From positions 124,001-188,000 of the forward strand of contig NZ_JAAATW010000001.1 of the NCBI RefSeq assembly GCF_009908315.1: DNA of 64,000 nt, read 5' to 3'. The DNA is from Paragemmobacter ruber (GTDB lineage: Bacteria; Pseudomonadota; Alphaproteobacteria; Rhodobacterales; Rhodobacteraceae). Position numbers and translations under genes: made by a program. The notes beneath the pieces were generated by a model, which had not been told where the DNA came from, searched no databases, and saw only the letters and a program-made list of their open reading frames with translations. Of this stretch, positions 35,275-42,695 are shown piece by piece. How positions within the stretch are numbered: position 1 is the stretch's first letter; every line of letters begins with the position of its first letter.

Positions 35275-36435
35275 ATGCCAAGCCTGCGACTTACACGCCG
35301 TCAAATTGATGAACTACCGCACCCTGAGGCGGGTCAGGTCTACTACCGCGACACAGCGCTGCCGGGCTTTGGCCTCCGTGTGGGATCGCGAACTAAGATG
35401 TACTTTGCAGAAGGCCAAGTGCATGGCCGAACGCGCCGGGTCACAATCGGTCGTGCCGACGTGTTCGCACCAGAGGTTGCTCGGAAACGGGCTTTGGCCC
35501 TGCTTGCTGAAATGTCCGAGGGACAAGACCCTAATGAACAGAAGCGGAAGGCCCGGACAGAACAGATCACGCTTGCCACTGCGTTCACGAATTTCTTCGA
35601 AGCCCGTACGAACCTTTCGCCCTACACGGTCGGGAGCTACCAGCGGAGCGCGAGGCTCTATCTTAAGTCTTGGCAGAAGACGGCGCTGACCATGATCACC
35701 CGGCAAATGGTGCTGAAGCGGCACCAAGAAATCGCCAAGGCGCATGGGGAAACGACCGCGAACAATGTGATGCGCCACCTCCGGTCGGTGTACAACTTCA
35801 TCGCTGCGACCGAAGAAGATTTCCCACCGAACCCCGTCCAAATCTTGTCACAAGCACGCGCTTGGTATCGTGAACGTCGGCGGCAAACGGTGGTGACAGC
35901 CCTTGACCTGCCCATGTGGTGGAAGGCCGTGATGGCCGAGCCGGAGTACTCGCGGGATTTTCTTTTGCTTGCACTTTTCACCGGCATGCGTCGCGGCGAG
36001 TTGTCCAGATTGCGTTGGGAGAACGTTGACCTTAGGGCACGCACCCTGCACTTGCCGACCACAAAGAACGGCGATCCGCTGTCTTTGCCGTTGGCGGGTT
36101 TTCTCGTCGAACTGCTTGAAGCCCGTTCAAAAGCAAGTGGGGGTTCGGAATGGGTCTTCCCCGGCACCGGAAAGGTTGGCCACCTTGTCGAAACGAAGAA
36201 GTTCCTCGCTCGGGTCGGCGCTGGATCGGGGGTCGCCTTCACCATGCACGACCTTCGGCGGACGTTCATTACCATCGCTGAAAGTCTCGATGTGCCCCAT
36301 TACGCGCTGAAGCGCTTGCTCAACCACCGCACCAACGGTGACGTCACTGGGGGCTACATTGTGATTAATGTCGAAAGACTGCGCGATCCGGTCGAAAAGG
36401 TCGCTACTCGCATTCTGGAGCTTGCAAATGTCTGA
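35275..36435 (+). CDS. int: Tyrosine recombinase / integrase
   Basis: 386 aa. An N-terminal arm-binding domain of the DUF4102 type (YYRDTALPGFGLRV, residues ~23-36), a SAM-like core-binding domain (~100-185) and a catalytic domain follow in order. The catalytic set is visible: R239/R240 in TGMRRGEL, a Lys in TTKNGD, H325 and R328 in HDLRRTF, H351 in LNHRTN and nucleophile Y361 in GGYIV. It should recombine the TTACGAAT core in the tRNA-Thr anticodon loop. The gene lies mid-element rather than beside an attachment site, which is uncommon. It overlaps the next gene by 8 bp. Confidence 0.95.
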   Translation: MPSLRLTRRQIDELPHPEAGQVYYRDTALPGFGLRVGSRTKMYFAEGQVHGRTRRVTIGRADVFAPEVARKRALALLAEMSEGQDPNEQKRKARTEQITLATAFTNFFEARTNLSPYTVGSYQRSARLYLKSWQKTALTMITRQMVLKRHQEIAKAHGETTANNVMRHLRSVYNFIAATEEDFPPNPVQILSQARAWYRERRRQTVVTALDLPMWWKAVMAEPEYSRDFLLLALFTGMRRGELSRLRWENVDLRARTLHLPTTKNGDPLSLPLAGFLVELLEARSKASGGSEWVFPGTGKVGHLVETKKFLARVGAGSGVAFTMHDLRRTFITIAESLDVPHYALKRLLNHRTNGDVTGGYIVINVERLRDPVEKVATRILELANV

Positions 36436-37033
36436 GCAGAACGGACCGGACAACATATTTGACGACGCGGTCGTTGCCAATGCCGGGCAAGCATTCGGGG
36501 CCAGTCCCTTCGAACGGCTGCTGCTTGCGATCATTTCTGCCCATCCCGATCAAAGCGGGAAGACTTCAAAGCAGCGGTTGGATGCAGCGATGAAAATGCT
36601 GGTGGGTGAGCGCGCAACTCCGCATCCTGAGCCGGGCAACCGCGATGATCGCGCCTTGATCTGGATGGGTAGTGAGCGCCACATCGACAAAGCCAATAGG
36701 GACATGTACGCGCTCAACCTCCGTATAAAGCCTGACCGGACGGCTACTCCCCCCCGGAAACCTCGCTCTGATCTGGCCCTTGCAGAGGAGGCAGCGGACC
36801 TTTTCTTCGGGCAAGAGAATGCCGAAGCTCGTCACGCGATAGTTAATCGGCTTCGCGAGAAGTTTTCAGGCAGTTACGCCCGGAAGCAGGGCAAGGGACA
36901 CGGTGTGGACTTCGAGGCGACGTACATCTATCGGGCCGTTGAGCACGACTATGTGCAGGAAAGTCTTGAGGCAGAAACGTTGAAACGAGTTTGCGACGCA
37001 CTCGCGGAATGGGGTGTCGCAACCAAACTGTAG
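36428..37033 (+). CDS. Unknown protein of the integrase-primase module
   Basis: 201 aa, ATG at 36428 inside the integrase 3' end, so translationally coupled. No domain is recognised with confidence. It begins with an acidic stretch, then FERLLLAIISAHPDQSGKTS; it has a Pro/Arg-rich linker (PDRTATPPRKPRSD) and a helical C-terminal half with EAADLFFGQENAEARHAIVNRL. Soluble, no signal peptide. Its position between integrase and AlpA-like genes suggests a role in excision, regulation or replication of the element, but nothing in the sequence proves one. Confidence 0.75.
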   Translation: MSEQNGPDNIFDDAVVANAGQAFGASPFERLLLAIISAHPDQSGKTSKQRLDAAMKMLVGERATPHPEPGNRDDRALIWMGSERHIDKANRDMYALNLRIKPDRTATPPRKPRSDLALAEEAADLFFGQENAEARHAIVNRLREKFSGSYARKQGKGHGVDFEATYIYRAVEHDYVQESLEAETLKRVCDALAEWGVATKL

Positions 37034-37126
37034 CGTCGCCTCTGGTTGCGCAAAAAGGCGCAAGTTGTTCGCAACATTACTGTCCGGTTCACTGGCAGCG
37101 TCCTTCCATCTGCAACGGAGGGCAAA

Positions 37127-37351
37127 ATGCCAAACAGATCAACATCGCTGCTTACGACCAAGCAGCTCCCGGAAATCACTGGTCTAAGCGTTAGCTTTTT
37201 CGAGAAGGGTCGCATCTACGGGTACGGCCCACGGTACATCCGTATTCAGTCCGGTGCCAAGGCTGGGAAGGTCCTTTATCGCCGCGAGGACGTGGACAAC
37301 TGGCTCATGGCTCAGTCATGCACGCCGGAGGCAGGTCGCCATGGCCACTGA
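37127..37351 (+). CDS. AlpA/excisionase-like helix-turn-helix protein
   Basis: 74 aa from ATG at 37127, with CGGAGGGC upstream. The MerR/AlpA-type layout is visible: LLTTKQLPEITGLSVSFFEK (helix-turn-helix), YIRIQSG, and KVLYRREDVDNWLMAQS, which is the classic winged end of AlpA-like proteins. Such proteins control integrase expression or act as directionality factors in satellites and islands. Its stop lies 11 bp inside the primase-helicase gene, so both are co-translated. Confidence 0.88.
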   Translation: MPNRSTSLLTTKQLPEITGLSVSFFEKGRIYGYGPRYIRIQSGAKAGKVLYRREDVDNWLMAQSCTPEAGRHGH

Positions 37352-39638
37352 GTTTCAGCCAAACCCCACGAAGGCTGTGCAGTTCTACCGCTGGCTGCAC
37401 CCCGACGGACCACTGCACATCGAGACGATGGCAAGTGTTGGGCCTGCGAAGCCGATTGTCCGTCAGTTCGCGCCGGGAGAAGAAGCCCAAGCCGTCGAGT
37501 TCATTTCGGCGGCAAACAACGATGACTCTCGACGCAATGTCTACTTTTTGTCGACCGCTAAGTTTCTGAAAGGCTCTCGGAAGAAGGAAAATCTTTCCTT
37601 CGCCCAGACGCTTCATGTTGATCTGGACAACAAGGACTACCCCGGCACAGAAGCGGAGCAGCTTGATAGAATTCTTGCAGTGCTGCTTGATCCAAATGTC
37701 CGACCAAAGGGAGTACCTGAACCCTCGGCCGTGTGGTGCACTGGTGGCGGCTGTCAGGCAATCTGGAAGCTTTCAGAACCCATTGCTGTTGAGGCGGCGG
37801 AGGCACTGAACCTTGCCATTTTGGCAGCAACGCAGGGCGGTCCCGGCACTCACAATGCGGACCGACTTCTCCGTCTGGCTTGGACTATGAACTGGCTGAA
37901 CGACAAGAAACGTGCTGCGGGTCGGCAACCCGCAACGGCATGGCAGGTGCATCCAGTTCGCCTTGACGCACCTCCGAAAACCTATCGCCCCGCCGATTTT
38001 TTGGTGAAGGCACCAAAGTCGAAAGGTACGTCAGAACAGTTAAAGGGTGCTGGACTATCGGGGCCGGAAGAAATCGCGCCACTGCCTCTTTCCTCCAACC
38101 TGATGGAAATTGTGCCGTTTGATCCAAAATGGGTCGACGCCATCATTTCTGGCAAGAACCCACCTCACCACGACTACTCTTCCCGTTCTGAACTCGTACT
38201 TGCCGTATCACTTTGGTTGCTCAGTCAGGGGGTTCTGCCGGGCCACGTGCTGTCGATCATTACTGCACCTGACCTTGGGATTAGCGCCCATGTACGCGAA
38301 AGCCCCGATGTCATGCGCTACGCGCAACGTCAGGTGAAGCGGGCGATGGCGCTTCTTGAGGCACGGCGCGGGGATTGGCCGGTCTTGAACGAAAAGTTAC
38401 AGCCAGTGGCACACCATCCCAAAAACGTGCGCTATGCGCTCGCCCGCCTTGGGGTGGATGCACAGCGTAACCTGTTCAACAAGACTGACGAAGTCAGAGG
38501 GGCGGGGCTTGATGGCCGGGACCTGAACGATATCGCGGAAATTCTCTGTAGTCAGATTGGCCGCGAACTCGACTTCGCGGCAACTCCTGCTGCGATCAAG
38601 AGGGAACTGCTCGCGATTGCCCATGAAAACCCATACCACCCTGTTTACGACTATCTAGACGGGTTGACGTGGGATGGAACGCCAAGGATCGACCGGTGGC
38701 TAGCTACCTATTGCGGTGCCGACGATACGGAACTCAACCGAGAATTTAGTTCCAAGCTGTTGATTGCGGCCGTCCGCCGCATCAAGCAGCCGGGGTGTAA
38801 GTTCGACACGATGTTGGTACTCGAAGGTCCACAGGGTGCCGGGAAGTCGCAGGTCGCCCAACGGCTAGCGGTGCGAGACGAATGGTTCTGCGGCAGCCTT
38901 GACCTCAAGAGTGACGACAAGACCAAGGCCGAGTTGCTGGCGCGTGCGTGGATCGTCGAGTGTCAAGAGTTGGATGGGCTGACCAAGGCAACAAGCCAGA
39001 ACCTCAAACGCTTCCTTAGCACTGCAACCGACAGCTATCGGCGCGCCTATGGCCGCGATGCTGGGGAATACCCCCGACACTGCATTATCCTTGGGACCAC
39101 CAACGAGGGGGCGTATCTGCGCGACCTCACGGGCAACCGTCGGGTCTGGCCGGTGATGGTCGGGCAGATCGACCTTGTCCGCTTTAGCGCCGATCTGGAT
39201 CAACTTTGGGCAGAGGCCGTCGTCCGTGAGCAAGCAGGCGAGAGCATCACGCTATCGCCGCACCTTTGGGCTGCCGCTGCCGAGGCGCAGGGTCAACGAA
39301 TGGTCGGGGACGCGTATGCTGACGTTTTGGAGGACACCTTTGGTGACCTAACAGGCAGGGTATCCATGGACAGCGTGAAGTTTCTGCTGGGCCTTGATAC
39401 GGCACGCATGTCACCCCTCGACACCAAGCGCATAATGGCAGCCATGACCACGCTGGGGTGGGAGTACGGAACCCACCGCCTGCATGACCTTAGCGGAAGG
39501 GTGAAGACCCAAAGGAAAGGTTTTGCGCGCGGCGGCGACGATGATCGGAAACGAGAGTTCATCGCCAAACGGATGGACGGCGGGGGAGTAGTCCTTCTTC
39601 CTGTGCGTGGCGCGTCCGACGATGAGCCGCCATTTTGA
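37341..39638 (+). CDS. Primase-helicase of the VapE / RepB-primase type
   Basis: 765 aa from ATG at 37341. The N-terminal ~230 residues look like an archaeo-eukaryotic-type primase of mobile elements: LSFAQTLHVDLDNKD acidic strand, WCTGGGCQAIWKL, and NADRLLRLAWTMN. A PriCT-like region follows (~290-370). The C-terminal half is a VapE/P4-type SF3-like helicase: DGLTWDGTPRIDRWL, Walker A GPQGAGKS at 496-503, AWIVECQELDGLTKA, and ILGTTNEGAYLRDLTGNRRVWPV. It should replicate the excised element, as in phage satellites and pathogenicity islands. It ends before a strong terminator. Confidence 0.92.
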   Translation: MATEFQPNPTKAVQFYRWLHPDGPLHIETMASVGPAKPIVRQFAPGEEAQAVEFISAANNDDSRRNVYFLSTAKFLKGSRKKENLSFAQTLHVDLDNKDYPGTEAEQLDRILAVLLDPNVRPKGVPEPSAVWCTGGGCQAIWKLSEPIAVEAAEALNLAILAATQGGPGTHNADRLLRLAWTMNWLNDKKRAAGRQPATAWQVHPVRLDAPPKTYRPADFLVKAPKSKGTSEQLKGAGLSGPEEIAPLPLSSNLMEIVPFDPKWVDAIISGKNPPHHDYSSRSELVLAVSLWLLSQGVLPGHVLSIITAPDLGISAHVRESPDVMRYAQRQVKRAMALLEARRGDWPVLNEKLQPVAHHPKNVRYALARLGVDAQRNLFNKTDEVRGAGLDGRDLNDIAEILCSQIGRELDFAATPAAIKRELLAIAHENPYHPVYDYLDGLTWDGTPRIDRWLATYCGADDTELNREFSSKLLIAAVRRIKQPGCKFDTMLVLEGPQGAGKSQVAQRLAVRDEWFCGSLDLKSDDKTKAELLARAWIVECQELDGLTKATSQNLKRFLSTATDSYRRAYGRDAGEYPRHCIILGTTNEGAYLRDLTGNRRVWPVMVGQIDLVRFSADLDQLWAEAVVREQAGESITLSPHLWAAAAEAQGQRMVGDAYADVLEDTFGDLTGRVSMDSVKFLLGLDTARMSPLDTKRIMAAMTTLGWEYGTHRLHDLSGRVKTQRKGFARGGDDDRKREFIAKRMDGGGVVLLPVRGASDDEPPF

Positions 39639-39690
39639 TTGCCCGTTTCAAGTGCCGTAACCGGTAACGTAACCCAAGGGGTAAAAGAAA

Positions 39691-39725
39691 TGTGCGGGGC
39701 GCTGCTGTGCCCCGCACAGTTTTTT
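39691..39725 (+). terminator. Rho-independent terminator after the primase-helicase gene
   Basis: Perfect 10-bp stem TGTGCGGGGC / GCCCCGCACA with an 8-nt loop, followed by a run of six T at 39720-39725. It closes the integrase-to-primase operon. The remaining ~200 bp to the next gene show nothing recognisable. Confidence 0.92.
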
Positions 39726-39926
39726 GCTCTGCAACCTTTCGAACAAAGTTACGGTTACAAGTTACAAAACCATTCAAAATCATATACTTAGATCAAGCGC
39801 CGCTTGAAAGCGCCTGCTGCGCCGTTAAGGCGTGTGCTGGGCCAGCCTACAACGTATACCCAGCGGCCCTTTAACGCCCCCTGTATGGGCCGCTGCGCGC
39901 GCCGTAGGTGGATGCAACGTGCAGGG

Positions 39927-40601
39927 CTAGCCTTCAACCTTCAGTTCCAGCGTCCGCCATCCACCGCTTTCTGGGAAATACTGCACTTTTCCTTCGAAGG
40001 TGGTGCGCAGCATTGCCCCGAACCCGTTTTGAGCGTCCACCTTGCCGAACACTTGGTAGATGCAGTCACCGAGGTGCCTCGTGCCCGGCTCATATCTGCC
40101 GGGAAAATCCGCCGTCGATGGTGCGCGTAACTGCTCGCGTACTTCGTTTTGGAGCATCACGTATGCCAGCCCTGCTTTGTCGTCGGTGCACTCGGCTAGG
40201 TAGGCACCCGTCGCGGTGTTCTGGCGTCGCTTCGCTTCGACCTCGTATTCCTCGGGGCGGAGTTCCTTCAGCGCGTTCAGCCACCGGACTTCGTCTTGGC
40301 TACGCAAAGTGGTGAGATACGCTTCGACGTCGGTGGCGCGCAGATTGGCCAACTCAGCTTCCTGATGGGCTTGGATCTTCGGCCCCATGAAGATGGCCGC
40401 GCCAAAGCATACAAACATGACCATGAATGCCTTGAAGCGCCCAGTAATGCGGGGCGGCTTCCAACCGAAAAGCAAGCAGAGCGTCGCCACCACGAAGATG
40501 CCGAACGTTGTCCACATGGCGACTTCAACATGGGCATAGGTGAGGATGACCAAAAGCACCGTAAGCGCGGTCAACTCCAAGTAGGCAATCAAGAAATGCA
40601 T
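39927..40601 (-). CDS. Three-helix membrane protein with a soluble C-terminal domain
   Basis: 224 aa from ATG at 40601, with GGAGA upstream. Helices span about residues 3-22, 27-45 and 57-75, followed by a charged helical linker (~78-125). The C-terminal domain contains QNEVREQLRAPSTADFP and a VDAQNGFGAMLRTTFEG beta-rich block, ending with strand repeats. A similar soluble domain occurs in phage- and island-encoded envelope proteins; no enzymatic motif is seen. It diverges from the C-protein-like gene, with one GACT-N3-AGTC box 22 bp before its start, so it is probably co-regulated. Function unknown; exclusion or envelope defence is a guess. Confidence 0.75.
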   Translation of the reverse strand: MHFLIAYLELTALTVLLVILTYAHVEVAMWTTFGIFVVATLCLLFGWKPPRITGRFKAFMVMFVCFGAAIFMGPKIQAHQEAELANLRATDVEAYLTTLRSQDEVRWLNALKELRPEEYEVEAKRRQNTATGAYLAECTDDKAGLAYVMLQNEVREQLRAPSTADFPGRYEPGTRHLGDCIYQVFGKVDAQNGFGAMLRTTFEGKVQYFPESGGWRTLELKVEG

Positions 40602-40622
40602 CGGAAAGTCTCCACAAAACCG

Positions 40623-40696
40623 AGACTTATAGTCTGCACACGCCAAAGCAGAGCGACAATAGAAAATGAGACTCATAGTCTGTAGATCAATAGTCT
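40623..40696. promoter_or_regulatory. Three C-box-like operators (AGACT-N3-AGTCT)
   Basis: Thirteen-bp dyads lie at 40623-40635 (AGACTTATAGTCT), 40669-40681 (AGACTCATAGTCT) and 40684-40696 (AGATCAATAGTCT, one half-site degenerate). The latter two are 15 bp apart, just upstream of the regulator gene, like paired left and right operators of restriction-modification controller proteins. The first is close to the membrane-protein start. Confidence 0.8.
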
Positions 40697-40717
40697 ACAG
40701 CATTGCGCTATGGCCGT

Positions 40718-40936
40718 ATGAACATAAAGGCGGTCGTGGGCAAGAACGTGAGGCGGTATCGGGAGCTGAAAGGCATCTCACAGGAAGAACTTGCCTTCGA
40801 CGCTGAATTGCACCGCACCTATGTCAGCGGAGTTGAACGCGGGGTGCGCAACCCCACCGTTCTTATCGTAGGCCAACTAGCCAATGCGCTTGGCGTTGCG
40901 CCTTGCAAGCTGTTGGAATTTCATGAGAAATCTTGA
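40718..40936 (+). CDS. C-protein-like XRE-family controller
   Basis: 72 aa from ATG at 40718. It is a single helix-turn-helix domain: VGKNVRRYRELKGISQEELA, then LHRTYVSGVERGVRNPT, then LANALGVAPCKLLEF. Length and the RTY-SG-ER-RNPT recognition helix match controller (C) proteins of type II restriction-modification systems, which bind GACT-N3-AGTC boxes. Such boxes lie directly upstream, supporting autoregulation. No restriction or methylase gene accompanies it; the neighbour is a divergent membrane-protein gene. It may be a repurposed controller timing expression after element entry. Confidence 0.88.
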   Translation: MNIKAVVGKNVRRYRELKGISQEELAFDAELHRTYVSGVERGVRNPTVLIVGQLANALGVAPCKLLEFHEKS

Positions 40937-40942
40937 GAAGGA

Positions 40943-41018
40943 TGGTGCCGGTGAAGGGACTCGAACCCCCGACCCCATCATTACGAATGACGTGCTCTAC
41001 CAGCTGAGCTACACCGGC
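40943..41018 (-). tRNA. tRNA-Thr(CGT), intact copy carried by the element
   Basis: 76 nt with encoded CCA (40943-40945). The acceptor stem GCCGGTG/CACCGGC pairs 7/7; the D-arm, the anticodon loop TTCGTAA with anticodon CGT, and the T-arm GGGGGTTCGAGTCCC are all intact. It differs from the two disrupted host halves only at one acceptor base pair (G-C in place of C-G), a compensated change. It lies inside the element between the controller gene and the right arm repeats, so it travels with the element and can replace the host gene broken by insertion. Confidence 0.95.
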
Positions 41019-41033
41019 ATCCTTCTCTGCGTT

Positions 41034-41055
41034 GGCCCTACTATGGCCCTACTAA
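41034..41055. repeat. Right arm-type repeats of the integrase
   Basis: GGCCCTACTA at 41034-41043 and GGCCCTACTAA at 41045-41055 are tandem with an 11-bp period. ACTATGGCCCTAC (41040-41052) is identical to 28359-28371 at the other end. They lie outside the intact tRNA and ~60-80 bp inside the right core, so the element end is at 41116-41123 and not at the intact tRNA. Confidence 0.65.
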
Positions 41056-41115
41056 CAATACAACCCCCGATCTAACTACTTGGCTTTACACGTCTTTCAC
41101 GAGCGGACCCGCTAC

Positions 41116-41153
41116 TTACGAATGACGTGCTCTACCAGCTGAGCTACAGCGGC
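41116..41153 (-). pseudogene. 5' half of the disrupted host tRNA-Thr(CGT) (right attachment site)
   Basis: Read leftward, this is the 5' acceptor strand GCCGCTG, D-arm and anticodon stem to TTACGAAT (41116-41123), where homology ends. It differs from the intact copy by one base of 38. Its acceptor strand is complementary to CAGCGGC at 28171-28177, joining the two halves as the original gene. Confidence 0.9.
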
Positions 41154-41234
41154 CTGGTGGCGCGCTATTAGCACCCCTCTCTGGCGGTGTGTAGCCCCCC
41201 GGCACAGAAAAATCGCGCCGCGCGCAAAAACCTG

Positions 41235-42272
41235 TCACCGCGTGAAATCGTCGATCACCGCCACACCGGGCGGCATCGGCGCACCAAAGGCGCGCAGCTC
41301 GGCCGACGCGCCCGACAGGGGCACCCTGCGCGCGATCAGCGGCTGCATGTCCACCACGCCGCGCGTGATCATGTCCAGAAGCGACGGATATTTCCACGAC
41401 GGCATCCCCCGCGTGCCGTACAGCGCCAGCTGCTTCATGTAGACCGCGTTCATGTTGATCTCCATCCGCGCGGTATGGCCCACGGGCAGACCCACCTGCA
41501 CATGACGGCCCAGCGTCCGCAGCCCCTCGATCGAGGCATTGGCGGTGGCCTCGATCCCCAAGGCCTCGATCGACACATGCGCCCCGCCGCCCGTCACCTC
41601 GACAATCCGCGCGGCCACGTCGCCCTCGCGCGCGTCAATCGCCGCGTCCGCCCCCAAGGCCAGCGCATGGGCCAGCTTTTCGGCCACCACATCCACCACC
41701 ACCACCCGCGCGCCCAAGGCCCGGCCAAGGATCAGCGCCGACAGCCCGATCCCGCCCGTGCCATGCACGGCCAGCCACTCCCCCGCCCGCAGATCCGCCC
41801 GCCCCGTCAGCGCATGCCACGCTGTCGTCACCCGGCAGCCCAGCCCCGCCGCCAGCACGGGCGAGATGCTGTCAGGCAACCGCGCCAGATTATGCGCATG
41901 GGGAACCGAGATGTATTCCGCATAGGCCCCCGGCTCGCCAAAGCCGGGCACACGCTGGGTCTTGCAGGTGTTCGACAGGCCCGCCCGGCACTCCGGGCAA
42001 TCCCCGCAGGCAAGGATGAAGGGCGCGATAACCCGGTCTCCCACCCGCCACGTCGCAAGCGGCCCGGCCTCCACCACCTCGCCGCAATATTCATGCCCGG
42101 GAATGGCACCGGGCTTCACCTTGGGATGCTCGCCCACCCAGCCGTGCCAGTCGCTGCGACAGATGCCGCAGGCCAGCACGCGCAGCACCACGCCATCCGG
42201 CTCGCAGACCGGATCCGGCACCGTCTCGATCACCAGATCGCTGTTATAGGCTTTCAGCACCGCCGCGCGCAT
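41235..42272 (-). CDS. Zinc-dependent alcohol dehydrogenase (MDR family)
   Basis: 345 aa from ATG at 42272. Catalytic zinc ligands are in GICRSDWHGW and PGHEYCGEV; the structural zinc site has four Cys in CGDCPECRAGLSNTC (~residues 89-103). The NAD(P) fold starts with VHGTGGIGLSAL, followed by an acidic VVVDVVAEK. The family oxidises alcohols or polyols; the exact substrate is unknown. The gene starts 105 bp after purS on the same strand and ends near the right end of the integrated element, so it is chromosomal rather than cargo. Confidence 0.9.
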   Translation of the reverse strand: MRAAVLKAYNSDLVIETVPDPVCEPDGVVLRVLACGICRSDWHGWVGEHPKVKPGAIPGHEYCGEVVEAGPLATWRVGDRVIAPFILACGDCPECRAGLSNTCKTQRVPGFGEPGAYAEYISVPHAHNLARLPDSISPVLAAGLGCRVTTAWHALTGRADLRAGEWLAVHGTGGIGLSALILGRALGARVVVVDVVAEKLAHALALGADAAIDAREGDVAARIVEVTGGGAHVSIEALGIEATANASIEGLRTLGRHVQVGLPVGHTARMEINMNAVYMKQLALYGTRGMPSWKYPSLLDMITRGVVDMQPLIARRVPLSGASAELRAFGAPMPPGVAVIDDFTR

Positions 42273-42377
42273 CGTATCCCCCGCCGCTCCTTTGGCCACA
42301 GGGGAAGGCAGCGCCACCGCAAGGTCAAGGGCGTGTCGCGCCTGCGCGTCGGCGGCAGGCGCCCGCCACGCGCCGGA

Positions 42378-42617
42378 TCAGATAAGCTCCACCCGGTAGC
42401 TTTCGATCACCGTATTCGCAAGCAGCTTGTCGCACATCGCGCGCACCTCGGCCTCGGCCTTGGCGGCATCCGTCTCGGCAAGGTCCAGCTCGATCACCTT
42501 GCCCTGCCGCACGCCGTTGACCCCGGCAAAACCAAGACTGCCCAGCGCATGGCGCACCGCTTCGCCCTGCGGATCAAGGACGCCGTTCTTCAGCATGACG
42601 GTCACGCGCGCTTTCAT
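42378..42617 (-). CDS. purS: Phosphoribosylformylglycinamidine synthase subunit PurS
   Basis: 79 aa, the normal length for PurS. Motifs MKARVTVMLKNGVLDPQGEAV, LGFAGVNGVRQGKVIEL and a terminal VIESYRVEL match the family. PurS bridges PurL and PurQ in the three-protein FGAM synthetase of purine synthesis. It follows purC by 78 bp on the same strand. purQ, which commonly follows purS, is not next; an alcohol dehydrogenase gene lies there instead. Confidence 0.95.
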   Translation of the reverse strand: MKARVTVMLKNGVLDPQGEAVRHALGSLGFAGVNGVRQGKVIELDLAETDAAKAEAEVRAMCDKLLANTVIESYRVELI

Positions 42618-42695
42618 GTCGTCCCCCTTGGGCAGAAAATACAGGCCCCGTCCTAGCGCCCCGCCCCGACCGGGACAAGGCCCGAAGCGGCCTGC

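Larger units (their letters stand above)
28205..41123. mobile_element. 12.9-kb integrative element in tRNA-Thr(CGT), satellite-like, with Dnd-type cargo
   Basis: The boundaries are the 8-bp core TTACGAAT at 28205-28212 and 41116-41123, each joined to one half of the same host tRNA gene. Inside are a tyrosine integrase, an AlpA-like protein, a primase-helicase, a Dnd-like operon, a membrane methyltransferase, a C-protein-like regulator and a complete replacement tRNA-Thr. Base composition is clearly more AT-rich than both flanks. A 13-bp sequence is repeated near each end, consistent with integrase arm sites. No capsid, tail or conjugation genes are seen, so it probably depends on a helper for transfer. 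Confidence 0.88.

Noticed and set aside
40718-40936. Regulator of an adjacent type II restriction-modification system
   Set aside because: No restriction endonuclease or DNA methylase gene is found near it; the convergent methyltransferase 6 kb away lacks DNA-methylase motifs.
40943-41018. The intact tRNA as the true right boundary of a classical 3'-end tRNA integration
   Set aside because: The left 3' half pairs with the 5' half at 41116-41153 rather than with this tRNA, and arm-type repeats plus the core lie beyond it.
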